A DNA stretch of 64,000 bases from positions 1 to 64,000 of the forward strand of contig NW_026634366.1 in assembly GCF_024868665.1 (NCBI RefSeq). Reading direction: 5' to 3'. A program made the position numbers and the translations under genes. The notes under the pieces are model-generated. The model had not been told where the DNA came from and searched no databases. It worked only from the letters and a program-made list of their open reading frames with translations. Below are positions 1-10,347 of this stretch, one piece after another. Numbering within the stretch: the first letter of the stretch is position 1; each line of letters begins with the position of its first letter. This stretch comes from Triplophysa rosa (Eukaryota > Chordata > Actinopteri > Cypriniformes > Nemacheilidae).

Positions 1-308
1 TCTTTAACATCTAGCTCGTCGCTGCATTCAGACACTACGTCCAAAACTTTTCTGACGCTCACGCAGATAGGCTCTTGACCAATCATGCAGAAGCGATCAT
101 TTCGCCCCACGAATTTGACAGTCCTTTCACCGTGATCATATTTTTCTTGAGATTTGACAGACGAACGCTATCCGCAGAGCATCGTTTTCTGAATCGCAAG
201 AGCGTTGATTAATTAAGCATCAGGTCCACCATCTGTCTTTTGTAATGCTGTTTAAAAATGGGAGCTATGATCTTTTGGCCGCTGCAGCCGCTTCCCATCT
301 TGTCTTGT

Positions 309-945
309 TCAGGCTTTGCTTGCATCTGTGCTGACGTTTCGGGCGGTATGCCGGAGGCACCGCGTCTTTGTCGATTCCGTTTGGGAATACCAGGTATTGA
401 CGACGTCGCAGAAAACCTTGTCGGTGTCGCTGTTCAGAAGACTCTGTCGGATTCTTCTAGCTTTGCGAGATGTATGCTCGTCTTTCAGTTCGTAGTAAAT
501 AGCACGCGCTCCTTGTATCGCGCGAGTATCTGCCTTAAACCCGCAGCGTTGTAGTGCGGATGCGGCGAGGTGGTAAAGTTTGTCTTTAAACAGCTTGCGG
601 CTGAACTCTAAAAAGTGGAGGCAAAATAGTACGATGTAGGTTCAAACAGACAGGAATGCTGCATCTGGCTCGGGTGATCTATTTCGCACCCCAGACACTC
701 TTCTTTGAGCTTGACATTGATGATGTGCTGTAGTACCACGGTGACCACGCCTTTAATGACGTTGTAGCCGAGGTCCGTGAAGAATCCGTCTGTGATATCG
801 ATCGGAGTACGCCCACTTCCATTAGGGACCGGACGATTCTGCAGGATCGTCCTCTGTATGTGTTGTACCGCTTGTCATCGCGAGCGTCAGGAACAGTGTG
901 GAGAGAAAGTCGCTGATGTTTTCTGAAGCGTAGTCTTGAGACATT
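309..945 (-). pseudogene. Decayed virus-like ORF with Cys/His motif (HPSQ family)
   Basis: Read on the minus strand from an ATG at 945, a coding sequence can be followed through at least three frameshifts to a stop near 309. The first piece starts MSQDYASENISDFL. After a shift near 820 a second piece ends at a stop near 609 and contains CLGCEIDHPSQMQHSCLF, a Cys/His arrangement that looks like a metal-binding site. A third piece (about 610-470, ending near YYELKDEHIS) and a fourth (to 309) continue in other frames. I recognise this motif only as recurring in uncharacterised proteins of teleosts and invertebrates; I cannot name the element. The fragmentation means it is a relic, not an expressed gene. 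It lies just downstream of another broken minus-strand ORF, as in a compact viral or Polinton-like gene cluster (inference). Confidence 0.5.
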
Positions 946-981
946 TTGGGGAGAGGCTCTGTCTACTGATTTTTATAATGG

Positions 982-1632
982 CTATAGTAAATGGGGGGGA
1001 GGTCCGACGGCCCACTGGTTGCGCGCGCACTTCTCGGGGTGGAACAGCTGTACTTTAACTCTGGAATAGCCATCGCGCATATCGCACCACTTGATCATTC
1101 TGTTGATGTTGGAAAAAAGGGTCTCCAGGCATAAGGTCAGCCCATTTGAACAAAAATTGCATCTCGTACAGCTCGTGATGTTCGTCGTGCAGGATAGCCC
1201 GGTGCGATCGCGAAGCTTTGTGTTGTCTTTGCAGAAGAAAAAGTAAACGCAGTCATGTGTTTCTTTTAGAATGATCGCCGACCACACGGTAACGACCGTT
1301 GGGCATTACGAGTCCACTCGGCGATGTACAAAGGTTCTTCGCGACTGTCGTTTAAATCCTTCCAGACGTAGTTGTAAAACAACGTCCAGTCCTTGTCAGG
1401 GAACGCCACGCAGGGGTCTTGTCCGGGTACGTATTCGCCTTTTTTGTCAGCCTGTAGAGGTTACAACTCGAGACTCTTTGTTAAACGCATAGCCTATTAC
1501 GCGGTTACTCTCCATCAAAATTTCGTCCGTCACGTTGTTCTTATTTTCGTGAAGATCTTGGTCAGACTCGATATACCCTTGTGTTTTTTTTCGGTGCAGA
1601 GCAGATTTCTCTCGAATAGATCGTCGTCCATT
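982..1632 (-). pseudogene. Decayed minus-strand ORF, unidentified, Cys-rich C-terminal part
   Basis: A minus-strand reading frame starts at an ATG at 1632 (MDDDLFERNLLCTEKK) and runs through a homopolymer of eight A's where the frame shifts. It continues past two more shifts (near 1440 and 1285) to a stop at 982. Pieces include DPCVAFPDKDWTLFYNYVW (about 1340-1415) and a Cys-rich patch CTTNITSCTRCNFC (about 1140-1190). I do not recognise the family. It is immediately upstream of, and on the same strand as, the HPSQ-motif relic, with only about 37 bases between them, which suggests a compact multi-gene element. Codon-like continuity across the shifts supports an old gene, but its function is unknown. 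Confidence 0.42.
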
Positions 1633-1858
1633 CTCTTGGTGGGGTTTGAGGGAAGCTGCTTTCCCGGTTGCATGCCATGTGGTGTATGTCGTATTTTGAC
1701 CCTCGACATTACCCCCCACTTTTATTGTAACAAACCGGGTGCCTTCTTTGTTATGCAGTGGCATCGGGGAGCAGCTCCGGTGGTGGTGTGAACAGTAGCC
1801 AGATGCGCGAATATGGTCTAGAGAATGACATGAGTTGACGATTTACAACTGTTTAAAT

Positions 1859-2143
1859 TCAGTACAGAGAGGTCCGGATATGATTTGCACGCATTGCCCG
1901 AGGGGAAAGCCGCAGCTGCCGTATCCATAACGCATCCCTGTGTCGAGATAATACGCTCGCAGGTAAAGCTACAATAATATACGGGGTGTAATCCGGCAAT
2001 TTTTCTATGGTAGGGAGGTAAAACAAATCATACCGGATTAAAACTCGACGCTGTTCGTGCGGGGATGAAACGCTGATTACGCACCGCTTAAACGTCACGC
2101 GATTTGGAGTGGCGGGTGTTTTGCCAATCAAATCTTTTATCAT
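1859..2143 (-). CDS. Hypothetical 94-codon ORF in the virus-like cluster
   Basis: An uninterrupted minus-strand ORF of 94 codons starts MIKDLIGKTPATPNRV and lies upstream of the two broken ORFs on the same strand. It has no motif I recognise, no membrane segment and no signal peptide. Its support is position and orientation only; it could be the first or last exon-like piece of the same relic element. To its right the sequence turns into AT-rich low-complexity DNA, so the cluster is truncated here. Confidence 0.25.
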   Translation of the reverse strand: MIKDLIGKTPATPNRVTFKRCVISVSSPHEQRRVLIRYDLFYLPTIEKLPDYTPYIIVALPASVLSRHRDALWIRQLRLSPRAMRANHIRTSLY

Positions 2144-2159
2144 CGATAGTCTTTAACAC

Positions 2160-2430
2160 AGTTTTACCGCCTTCAATATCGTAATACAATTATTATATAT
2201 ATATATATATAGAATGCTTTATTTAATTACTTATTCATTCCTTGCTTTGTTTATTTGTTTATTTACTTATTATTACTTGCTTTGTTTATTTGCGTATTCA
2301 TTATTTATTTAATCACTTATATAACCAATTCTTTCTTTAATCACTTATTCGCCGATTTATTGTTTTATTTAATCACTCGTTGCTTTATTTATTCACGCAT
2401 AAGATACGCGTCAACCTCATTAAAACATGT
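2160..2430. repeat. AT-rich low-complexity tract with (AT)n
   Basis: A run of alternating A and T (about 2190-2211) is followed by about 200 bases of degenerate ttatttattta-type sequence. It has no coding signal. Confidence 0.8.
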
Positions 2431-2479
2431 CCAAACATGATCTCCGGAAAAGAGAGAAAAATGTTCGGTAACCGTACGG

Positions 2480-2680
2480 GCAAAAGTTCAAGAGTTCAAC
2501 TCCAGACGTGGGCAATCCCTCACAATGTGGACAGATACTGTCAAAGGGCAAAAGTTCAACATAAAGGGGGCAGTCCCTCACAATGGGGCGGATACGGTCA
2601 AAGGTCAATGCAAAGGGGGTGGGCCCTCACAACGTGGGTGGTCCGGAAGTAATTCAACCCCCCCCCGCAAAGGTCAAGGG
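2480..2680. repeat. Short degenerate tandem repeat, about 50-58 bp period
   Basis: The block ccctcacaatg recurs at about 2517, 2575 and 2624 with the intervening motif gtcaaaggtcaa/gggcaaaagttcaa. This indicates three degenerate tandem units. ORFs here are products of the repeat. Confidence 0.6.
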
Positions 2681-2915
2681 TCACCATCAATCATTTTTAC
2701 ACAATGATCCCTATATATACTACTAACAGTTCTTTCTGGTTCTCAAATCTGATTGACTGAGAGCCATGTGATATTCCACCAGGATCACCATGGGAATTGA
2801 CTGTTGAACCGCTTCACCGACTGTTTGTATCACTCCACCACTAAACTAACTCGGACTATGCTGTCCTTGGAACTGCGTCACTCTGAAGAAGTTAGACAGC
2901 TAGCTAACAAGCAAA

Positions 2916-2954
2916 CAAACACACACACACACACGCACGCACGCACAGCACGCA

Positions 2955-3003
<49 letters not shown>
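2916..3003. repeat. CA / CACG compound microsatellite
   Basis: A simple repeat alternates (CA)n and (CACG)n blocks. The predicted His/Thr-rich peptide is an artefact of the repeat. Confidence 0.97.
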
Positions 3004-3004
<1 letters not shown>

Positions 3005-3005
3005 T

Positions 3006-3290
3006 GTCTGGTTTACTATCTCCGTGGGGACAGTCCATAGGCGTAATGAGTTGTATACTGTACAAATTGTATATTTTATCCCCTATCCCTAACCCAACCC
3101 CTAAACCTAAAGATAATACAAAACTTTTTGCATTTTTAGATTTAAAAAAAATATTGTTCTGTTCAACTTATAAGCTTTTTTGCCCATGAGGACCTCAATT
3201 TTGGTCCCCACAGTGACACGAGTCCCCATTGAGTTGTGTGCATTCAGGTTTAGGTCCCCACCGGGATATACAAACATGAACACACACACA
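3006..3290. mobile_element. Dispersed repeat with GTGGGGAC / GTCCCCAC inverted ends
   Basis: The segment starts tctggtttactatctccg tggggacag and ends with tttaggtccccaccggga, giving inverted GGGGAC/GTCCCC blocks around an AT-rich core. A second, diverged copy with the same order of blocks is at about 59410-59690. Two dispersed copies without coding capacity suggest a small non-autonomous DNA element; the superfamily is undetermined. Confidence 0.6.
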
Positions 3291-3474
3291 CGAAACAGTT
3301 TGTCCTTTGCAGAATGTTTTCTTCTGTGATGCTTTCTCATTTTTTGTAAAACTGACATACAATAAACAAGATATGGAATTACAAACTGCACATTAATTCT
3401 TTTGTTTGACCATATAAACGCGTGCACTGCCATCTGCACATGGGTGTACATGTGATGCGATAGGACTTTCTTTC

Positions 3475-4095
3475 ATTACATTTACATTTACATTTAGTCA
3501 TTTAGCAGACGCTTTTATCCAAAGCGACTTACAAAAAGTATAAGGAGCAATAAGCGATATGTCATACAGGAGCAATAATACAATAGGTGCCAATACAAAG
3601 TTACTAGTTTTAACAAAAGCTAGACCACTACCTGTTGAGAGAAAGCAGTTTTTTTTCTTCATTTGTCTGTCGAGTATTCACAGAAGAGGTGGGTTTTAAG
3701 TCGTTTTTTGAATGTTGTGAGAGATGTGGTTGACCGGACCGAATTAGGAAGAATGTTCCACCAGGAAGGAGATCTTGATGGGGTGTAGGAGTGTAGGAGT
3801 GTAGGAAAGTATGTCGGTGCAGATCCAGTGATAGTCCTGTAGGCAAGCATTAGTGACTTGAATCTGATACGGGCTTCAACCGGTAGCCAGTGGAGGGAGA
3901 TGAAAAGGGGCGTCACATGAGCCCTTTTGGGCTGTTGGAAGATGAGGCATGCTACTGCGTTCTGAACCAGCTAGAGCGGTTTCATAGCCTTTGCAGCAAG
4001 ACCAGCAAGGAGAGCATTGCAGTAGTCCAACCTTGAGATTACCAGGGCCTGGACAAGTAGTTGTGCCGCATGCTCAGTGAGATAGGGTCTCGAGC
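3475..4095 (-). mobile_element. 5'-truncated LINE (L2/CR1 group) 3' end
   Basis: On the minus strand this is the C-terminal end of a non-LTR reverse transcriptase followed by its 3' tail. An open stretch (3916-3659) contains LHWLPVEARIRFKSLMLAY and later TTFKKRLKTHLF, both typical of the carboxyl end of L2/CR1-type LINE ORF2. Beyond it, the fish-wide tail sequence including agcagacgcttttatcc (on the plus strand near 3502-3530) leads into repeated tttaca units at 3475-3495, the expected short tandem 3' tail. The element stops abruptly near 4095, i.e. it is 5'-truncated, as usual for LINE copies. It has no promoter and is not active. Confidence 0.8.
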
Positions 4096-5186
4096 TCCTC
4101 CATGACACCCTGAAGGTGTCATTATCAAATTATATCGATCACAGTTTAACTTCCAAGAATCAATATTATGCTAACACATAATACGAATGCTTACAGATAG
4201 TAAGTAATAAACTTACAGGCATCTCTCTCTCCAAGGCAAAGATAGTTCGCATGGTGAATCGAGACTAATGCTGTCAAATGACTGAGATCTAAATCTCAAA
4301 ACTGCGCATGTATGGAATAACAATCTTCAATACTGGAAAATGGCCACTAGGTGGCAACTGTACACCATGATAATTGGAACATGCACTGAAACGAAACGTT
4401 GTCAGTGTTGGCAGAATCTCTAGCAATTTATTCACAGCATTCATGGTTTAAAAAAATTACACCGCGGGACGCAAGGGTCTCGATCATGCGCTTAAGATAA
4501 TAGAAATTGCCCTGTAGACTTGCTACAGTAAATAAGAGCATGTTAAAAGCAATGGGGAAAAAACTATGGAAAATGGGATTAACACATTCTCGGCGAGTTG
4601 CCTTTTAAAAGTCTCTCTCTTTCATTCACACGCACACCCTGCATTGTTATTTCTCACTAATAACTTCACTGAAGCAGCACATTTAAAAGTGATGGTTTGG
4701 AATTAGTAGCGGAGGTTTGTTTAGCTGTTATGCTGGGCTGGAATTCGTGGCGGAAGAAAGTAGTTCCCCAGTTCCTGTAAAACGGAAGGTCCTATGTTCT
4801 TTCTGATTCGTCTACACATGTGTGCCTCGAACTGTTGTGTAAATGCAATATCTCTCTTGTAGTCGTAAATAGTGCTCTTATATTAGCGGCTGTGAATACC
4901 TCTGCCACTCGGCCTGCGGCCTCGTGACTATGGCCTAATCTCAGCCATGCTGATATAAGACACTCCTACTCGAGCGATATTGAATTATAAATCACACTAC
5001 AGGGAGGGAGCACTTATGCTGGGTAACAGACAACTGGGATTTCGGATTTCCACCTCAAACCCAGAAATAAATGTCTGGAACGCCACTCAAAGTCGGACAT
5101 GGGAACTCTGAGTCTGAACTCTCAGATCGATCAACCCGACTTGAGGGAGACACATCATTTTAAGTCACGCCCAAGATGCCTTCAGT
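4096..5186. other. No gene seen
   Basis: This is mixed-composition intergenic DNA. No ORF with recognisable content, splice-consistent exon or clear terminal repeat was found on either strand. Confidence 0.6.
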
Positions 5187-5488
5187 CAGTGGCCGTTTCT
5201 CAATTCCAAGAAAGCAAAGAACAGACTTGTGTTCTCGTGGAGACTGATCTTGCGAGGCAGCCTCGGAAGAACGAACTTGGATGGACATGCCGCAGTGACT
5301 TCTGGGACTTCAAGCTGGTTCCGTAGGCACGCAAGGCTGCATTCGATGTATCTTCGATATCGAGAACACATCCGGGTATTTTCATGCGTTCTCTGTTCTT
5401 GTGTTCTTGAGTATTGGAACGGACTTTGACGGTTATTGATGATGTAGAGCGAGAACACGAGGAAGAATGCATATTGAGAAACGGCCAG
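5187..5488. mobile_element. Palindromic MITE, ggccgtttctcaat TIRs
   Basis: The left end ggccgtttctcaat (5191-5204) is matched in inverted orientation by attgagaaacggcc (5473-5486). Inner segments (tgtgttctcg near 5228, cgagaacaca near 5361) also pair. The length of about 300 bp and lack of coding capacity fit a foldback MITE. The outer bases CAGTGG/CCAGTG resemble hAT ends, but no 8-bp target duplication was seen, partly because an LTR starts immediately to the right. Confidence 0.7.
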
Positions 5489-6043
5489 TGTCATGGTTCT
5501 GCCTCTTCTTGTCATGTCTTTCTTGGTCTTGTGACAGAACAAATATTATTGTCCCCTTGACATAATATGCGTTCTCTCCGGTGTCTCGTCTCGTAGCCCC
5601 GCCCTCTCGTTCCCTTGTTAGCTTCCCCTTGGTGTTTGATCCCTGTCATCTGCCCGTCACCCTCCCTGTGTAATCATCCCTCGTTAGTGTTCCCCTATTT
5701 AGAGCCTCTGTTTTTCCTGTCCTGTGTCGGTTCATTGTTCAATGTCCACTGTTCCTAGTTCATAGTCCTTCGTACCTCGTTCCAGTGAGTCCCCGTCGCG
5801 TATTTCTTGTTTCTGCCTTGCCTTGCCCTGCTTTGTCCGTTAATCTGAGTTTGATTTGTTTATTATTTTAGTTCTCATTTTGCCCCCTTGAGGGAAGTTT
5901 TTGTTTGTCCTTTTGAAAAGTATTTTGTTTATACTGTTTTGTTCCCCCATCGTGGGTTTTTGTTTTTTAATTATCATGTAATTTTGTTGTGTTAACCCCT
6001 TAACTGCTGCCTGCATCTGGGTTCTCCCCCACAATTCATGACA
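5489..6043 (+). mobile_element. LTR (family 1, copy 1), TGTCATGG...TTCATGACA
   Basis: It begins TGTCATGGTTCTGCC and ends TTCATGACA, i.e. TG...CA boundaries. The same family occurs three more times here (25765-26249, 27874-37015 interrupted, 37833-38088). Shared internal landmarks are ggtttttgttttt, the cccccttgagggaag block and the ttaaccccttaactgctgcc block near the 3' end. The internal region of an element follows directly, so this is its 5' LTR. Family features are compatible with Ty3/Gypsy-type elements, but no pol is present. Confidence 0.8.
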
Positions 6044-6142
6044 GAATGAACCGACCAAAAATGAACCCAGCAGGCAGAATAGAGGCAAGAGCGATCCCGC
6101 CAGGCTCACCTCCTCTGCAGTCTTCGCCAGGGGGACTTCGAC

Positions 6143-6700
6143 TTGATGTTCTATGTCGACAGGATCCTGGAGGCTGCAGAGGAGGTGGTCGTTGGGGAGG
6201 CGGAACTCGCAGTGCTTTTTAACGCTGGCCTCAGGGACCCTCTTTCACGGGCGGAGATGAGGATGCTGAGACCGCTGGACTTCGAAGCCACAGTTCGGTA
6301 CACCATGAACCGGCCGGAGTCCAGGATCCCAGGCCAATCCAACCTTCCATCTCCATTGCCCGTGATCCCCGAGGGTCGCGCCCTGCAGGTCGGAGTCATG
6401 AGCATTGCCGCACCGTCCGCCTCACCCTCGACAGCCTCTCCACCACCTGTGAGCCTCCGTGGCAGGTGGGGATGCAGGGAGTCGTGGGACTCCCCATCCG
6501 ACTCCTCCAGCACGGAGCTAGCCACCCCCCCCGTCGCTTCCCTACAGCCGGCCACCCGTCCAGTGGGCCGGTCCAGGCGGAAGAAGCCGAGGAGGGGGCC
6601 GCAGCTCCAAACCCAGCCAGCGTCCAGTCCAGTCCTGCCCAGGCCCCAGCGCCCGTTCCAGTTATCCAGCCGGCAGCCCAGCCGGCATCCAATCCGGTGA
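6143..6700 (+). CDS. Pro/Ser-rich ORF of a non-autonomous LTR element (copy 1)
   Basis: This 185-codon ORF lies 100 bases after the 5' LTR and in its transcriptional sense. The N-terminal half contains ELAVLFNAGLRDPLSRAEMR followed by LRPLDF; the C-terminal half is Pro/Ser/Gln-rich with a basic patch (RSRRKKPRRG). The homologous ORF at 18039 shares the LSRAEMRxLRPLDF core and the order of the later blocks. No protease, RT, RNase H or zinc knuckle is seen, so this is not a standard gag-pol. It may be a gag-like or accessory protein of a non-autonomous element (inference). The protein is incomplete relative to its relative, and a 3' LTR is not found, so the copy is truncated near 6785. Confidence 0.55.
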   Translation: MMFYVDRILEAAEEVVVGEAELAVLFNAGLRDPLSRAEMRMLRPLDFEATVRYTMNRPESRIPGQSNLPSPLPVIPEGRALQVGVMSIAAPSASPSTASPPPVSLRGRWGCRESWDSPSDSSSTELATPPVASLQPATRPVGRSRRKKPRRGPQLQTQPASSPVLPRPQRPFQLSSRQPSRHPIR

Positions 6701-6783
6701 TCCAGCCGGCATCCGGTCCAGTGATCCAGCTGGAATCCAGTCCGGTGATTCACAGAGTGCCTGTAGATTATTTCCGATAACAA

Positions 6784-7377
6784 TAAAAAGAAACTGAGAA
6801 GAACAGTTAGATGGCTAAACTCGCCTCTACAATATTTTGAGACTGTCCTCGCTGCAGCCTGTAGCGCGATGACGTAGTGGGTTAATCCAGTACGTAATGG
6901 ATGTTGTTACACACATGTGCGACCGTGTATTTTGAAGACGTCATTAACGCATGCGCAGTAGCGACGGTGAATGATGGATCGCATTGAAGTGTACAGAGAA
7001 ATTATAGATTAACTGATGGCAGTGATTGTATGCTGGTAAGTAATTTGTTTTGTGATTAATCGTTATCATTCTAATATTTGTACCAAGTAGTTTATCCAAA
7101 GTGGTATAAATTTGTGTTTATTAGTAATGCTTGTTGCGTTTACGTGTCATATTTTCGTAGTTGACTGATGTTTTAAAGAACTTTTATAATGATATAACAA
7201 CATTGATTTGCATGATTACAATCATAACATGAAACATTTAGAGAAACTGCATATCGTCGCTGTCGGGCGGAATCCTCGCATCTCCAAAAACATTATTTTT
7301 CAGGAAATTAAAAAAACTGCATATTTTTTGAGTTATTAAACATTGTATCGTTAAAGTTGGTATTATACCTTATATTG
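6784..7377. other. No gene seen
   Basis: AT-leaning intergenic sequence between the truncated LTR element and the next LTR. There are no coding or repeat features I can support. Confidence 0.5.
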
Positions 7378-7382
7378 CTATC

Positions 7383-7720
7383 TGTGACGAGGGAGGCGTG
7401 ACGAGAGCTGTGGGAGGAGGAAGCGAGGCCGGGACGCGATTGATAATGAGTGTCAGCTGGGTGTTATTCCTGCCTCGTATCTCTCACGGAAGAGATCGGA
7501 AGCATAAAAGGACGAACGGCAGGAGTATACGGCGAGAGAGGACCGGGCCCGGACATTAGTTAAGTTTTGTTTATGTGTTTATGTTTGTGTGGCCGGCAGT
7601 CGTCCGTGAGGGGCTGCCGGCCTGTTTTACTGCTGTTTATTGATTATTTATTTTATTAAAGTTTGTTGAATGTTAGCCTGTTCCCGCCTACTTCCTTCCG
7701 TTTTGTTGAGCTTTATTACA
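7383..7720 (+). mobile_element. Solo LTR (family 2) with 5-bp TSD ctatc
   Basis: The element begins TGTGACGAGGGAGGCG and ends TTTATTACA. Directly repeated ctatc flanks both sides (7378-7382 and 7721-7725), a retroviral-type target-site duplication. Inside are a TATA-like ataaaagg (about 7504), a GC-rich hairpin ggccggcag...ctgccggcc (7592-7622) and attaaa as a polyadenylation signal (about 7655). There is no internal region, so it is a solo LTR produced by LTR-LTR recombination (established mechanism, inferred here). Confidence 0.85.
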
Positions 7721-7947
7721 CTATCATATACTGTTGTGTACCAATATTAACACAACATTTCCCCAAAACCATGTTTAATCGGAGATACAAGGTTTATGAT
7801 TTGGGAGCAGGGAGATACGAGATTACGCTGTCATTGATAAGAATGGTACGGACACAGACGTCGCTGCTGCCAGCAGTGTTCATCAAAGTCTGCGGTCGCG
7901 TTGAGCCTTTTGACAAGAGACGAGACTTTAAGAGCTAATTCAAGCTA

Positions 7948-8953
7948 ACACCCGTTTCACACCGCACGCGTAAGCAGAGCGTATTTTTTTCGGCACACAT
8001 GTTAACAGATGAGAGCAGCATTCATACCGCACACGTAAGCAGCGCGTGATCGCGGAGCAGAAGCGGCGTAAGCAGCAGTGCAGCGATCATTTCGACGCCA
8101 AGTCTATTTTTTCTGCGCTGCTAACGCTCAATTAAAGCGACAGTGCATTCTTTACGGACAAAATCCACATGGATTGACAGGAAAAAGTAACACTTTTACC
8201 TTTAAAGCACGTAAGTGGTGTCTAATGTGTTTTTATCAGTCGCCATGAGTTTCAAAAAGACTTTTGCCAGGAGTTGTTTTGNAGTAACACTTTTACCTTT
8301 AAAGCACGTAAGTGGTGTCTAATGTGTTTTTATCAGTCGCCATGAGTTTCAAAAAGACTTTTGCCAGGAGTTGTTTTGGCCAAAACCACAACAGCAGATT
8401 TAAAGGATTTAGAATACAAGTATATCTTAGATGTTATGCTTATATTGCAAATGAAGGAGTGGGAAATGATCGCATTAAGCTGTCAGTGTACTGTCTGAAA
8501 CCCACTGTCATTATAACCTTCTGAAAACACAGATAAAACTACATAGACATCGTGTTATATGCTTATATTGCGTATGTGTGAGAGAAAAGCGATCGCATCA
8601 CAAGTCAGTCACTCTCTCCTATGGCGAGTTAACTCTTAAGTGACTTCGTATCCTTCAAAGCACGATGGGTTTTTATTTATAACTTGTACTACACAGATCT
8701 AAAAGAGCATGAAACAGGCGGATATAACAAATCATAGTTATGCAATCTACTTAAAAGCGCTTTGATGAAGTTCTGGAAGATATTTTGCTCATTGATGTAT
8801 GAACACAACGTAATGTGAAATTGCATTGTTGTACTGTGGTAACAGTTACACAGGCAGCACGGTGCATACGCTGCCGGTATGAAAGGACAATGAGCACGCG
8901 CTGCTAACGCTCTCCCTACGCTCTGCTCACGCGTGCGGTATGAAACAGGTGTT
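7948..8953. mobile_element. Non-autonomous TIR element, about 1 kb, 40-bp TIRs
   Basis: The left end (7948 onwards, aacacccgtttcacaccgc, then acgcgtaagcagagcgta) is matched by an inverted right end (to 8953, ctacgctctgctcacgcg then gcggtatgaaacaggtgtt). About 40 bases pair with few mismatches. Related acgcgtaagcagcgcg blocks are repeated just inside. No transposase is encoded; a target duplication is not clear. It contains the 96-base duplication around an N at 8282. The superfamily is uncertain. Confidence 0.72.
8187..8378. repeat. Perfect 95-base duplication flanking an N
   Basis: The sequence from agtaacacttttacc to gagttgttttg is present twice, on either side of a single N at 8282. A perfect copy on both sides of an unknown base is the typical trace of unmerged contig ends. 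Confidence 0.85.
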
Positions 8954-9365
8954 ATGATTGTGGTTACATACATCTTCCTAAACTCTATTTTAAACGTTAG
9001 AGCTATAAGTGATGCAATACCAAAATAAAACGTTAAACAGGCTGTCTAATATAGGCGGAAATTAATCTGCACGTAAATAAAGTCGGCGGTCGCGTTACGT
9101 TGAGCCTCTTGACAAGAGAAAAGGCTTCAATCGTTAACCAAAGCTAACGACTGTGGTTACATACATCTTCCTAAACTCTATTTTAAAGGTTTAAGAACTA
9201 TAAGTGATGTAATACAAAAAACGATGAGCTGACTAGGCTGTCTAATAGCCGGAAATTAGCCGAATCTGCTCGCAAACTTACTGTTAAATGTCTGGTTCCT
9301 TACGAACACTAAATTTCTTTCTGTGTTTTGGATCACCAGTAAAATCAAATCATAAATAGGTTGGA

Positions 9366-9706
9366 TGTTGTGAGAGAATTCTTCTGCAGATCTGGGAGCA
9401 CAAAAACAAGACACAGAGAGGCATCAAGCTTTTGAACTTATTTATTTTAAAAACTACAAGTCTTTATATACGGTGCCAAAAGACATCTGGCAGGTTTCAT
9501 ATGTCCAGGGATTCACAGAATGACCAAATAAGGTATAGCAGTTCGGACCAAGAATGTTTAAATTAGAAGTAATCCCCTCCTCCCATGAATAGCCAGAAGG
9601 CATCCCTTGCTCCTACCCTATAGCAAGTAAGGTAAAGTGAGCTTAACACTTCACAATTCTTGATTTTGTGGGCTTGTATTTATTTATGCGGAAATTAAAT
9701 CTAACA
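9366..9706 (-). mobile_element. ERV-A 3' LTR
   Basis: On the minus strand the LTR begins TGTTAGATTTAATTTCC (ending at 9706) and ends TTCTCTCACAACA (9366). It is preceded by an AAAGAGGG purine tract at 9709-9716, placed like a polypurine tract. It holds a TATA box (tatataaag, near 9465-9475 on the plus-strand complement) and AATAAA before the U5-like end. It sits at the 3' side of the env and pol remnants on the same strand, so it is taken as the 3' LTR. The 5' LTR is absent because the gag end is cut by a DIRS-like element. Confidence 0.75.
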
Positions 9707-9848
9707 GTTGCCCTCTTTAAGTCATTTATGACTTACCATTTAATTTTCCACATCCATGATAAACAGTAAAAGTAAAAATGCTAAATAATAAAGAAAATTC
9801 CTAATCTAAGGACCATGTCCGTTCTGAGCAGATGTTTTACCTCTGTCC

Positions 9849-10347
9849 TTACATTACATCCGGATTCGTGGTCATCTTATCCCCTGGTCTTGCATGAGAA
9901 ACATGGTAACCTTTCATAATCACACTTATAGATGATTTTAATGCACGGCGAATCATAGCCATAATACAGGGCCATAAGGAAAGCAAAACTAGAATGCATG
10001 AAATAATTATAACGATTAAAATCAGCCAATGTTCGATTTTACTGAACAGACTGGAAAAACTCAAACTCCAGTCCCATTCTTCTCCATTCCTCTCTCGGCT
10101 GGTCATCTCAGCAACTGCTCTGGTGATGTTCTTAATTCCTTGATCGATCAAATGCCCATCTGCATCATTATCTGGAACATAAGTACAACAACTATCATGT
10201 CACTTTATGGTGTAATTAGCCAATCTCCACCACGTTTGTGGCATATGAATGTGGTGGATCGTCATGGTCTAACCATGAATCATCTTCATCTATTAATTTA
10301 ATTGCTTGTGCACCGGCCAGGATCAATACCAGAAATATGACTGACAT
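9849..10347 (-). pseudogene. env: ERV-A env with internal deletion (signal peptide plus TM tail)
   Basis: The minus strand has an ATG at 10347 followed by a hydrophobic signal peptide (MSVIFLVLILAGAQA) and about 28 more codons to a stop at 10216. The sequence then resumes, after a stop at about 10200, in a transmembrane subunit: CCTYVPDND, then N-glycosylation site NIT, then a hydrophobic segment around WLILIVIIISCILVLL (anchor) and a cytoplasmic tail ending at 9849. Nearly all of the surface subunit and the fusion/heptad region are missing, so this cannot encode a functional fusogen. The CC pair belongs to a gamma-type CX6CC arrangement (family knowledge; the same motif is complete in the second env relic at 54.4 kb). 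Confidence 0.75.

Larger units (their letters stand above)
7875..9265. repeat. Local tandem repeat, about 190-bp unit, interrupted by a TIR element
   Basis: The block gtggttacatacatcttcc recurs at about 8959 and 9150 with similar following sequence. The block gcggtcgcgtt...gacaagaga recurs at about 7893 and 9089. Together these show two or more units of a roughly 190-bp tandem repeat. The first unit is cut between gctaac (7947) and the continuation at 8954 by the 1-kb TIR element. Confidence 0.6.

Noticed and set aside
5186..5542. Minus-strand ORFs of 90-118 codons over the 5.2-5.5 kb MITE
   Set aside because: They span a foldback element whose two arms are complementary; no protein family.
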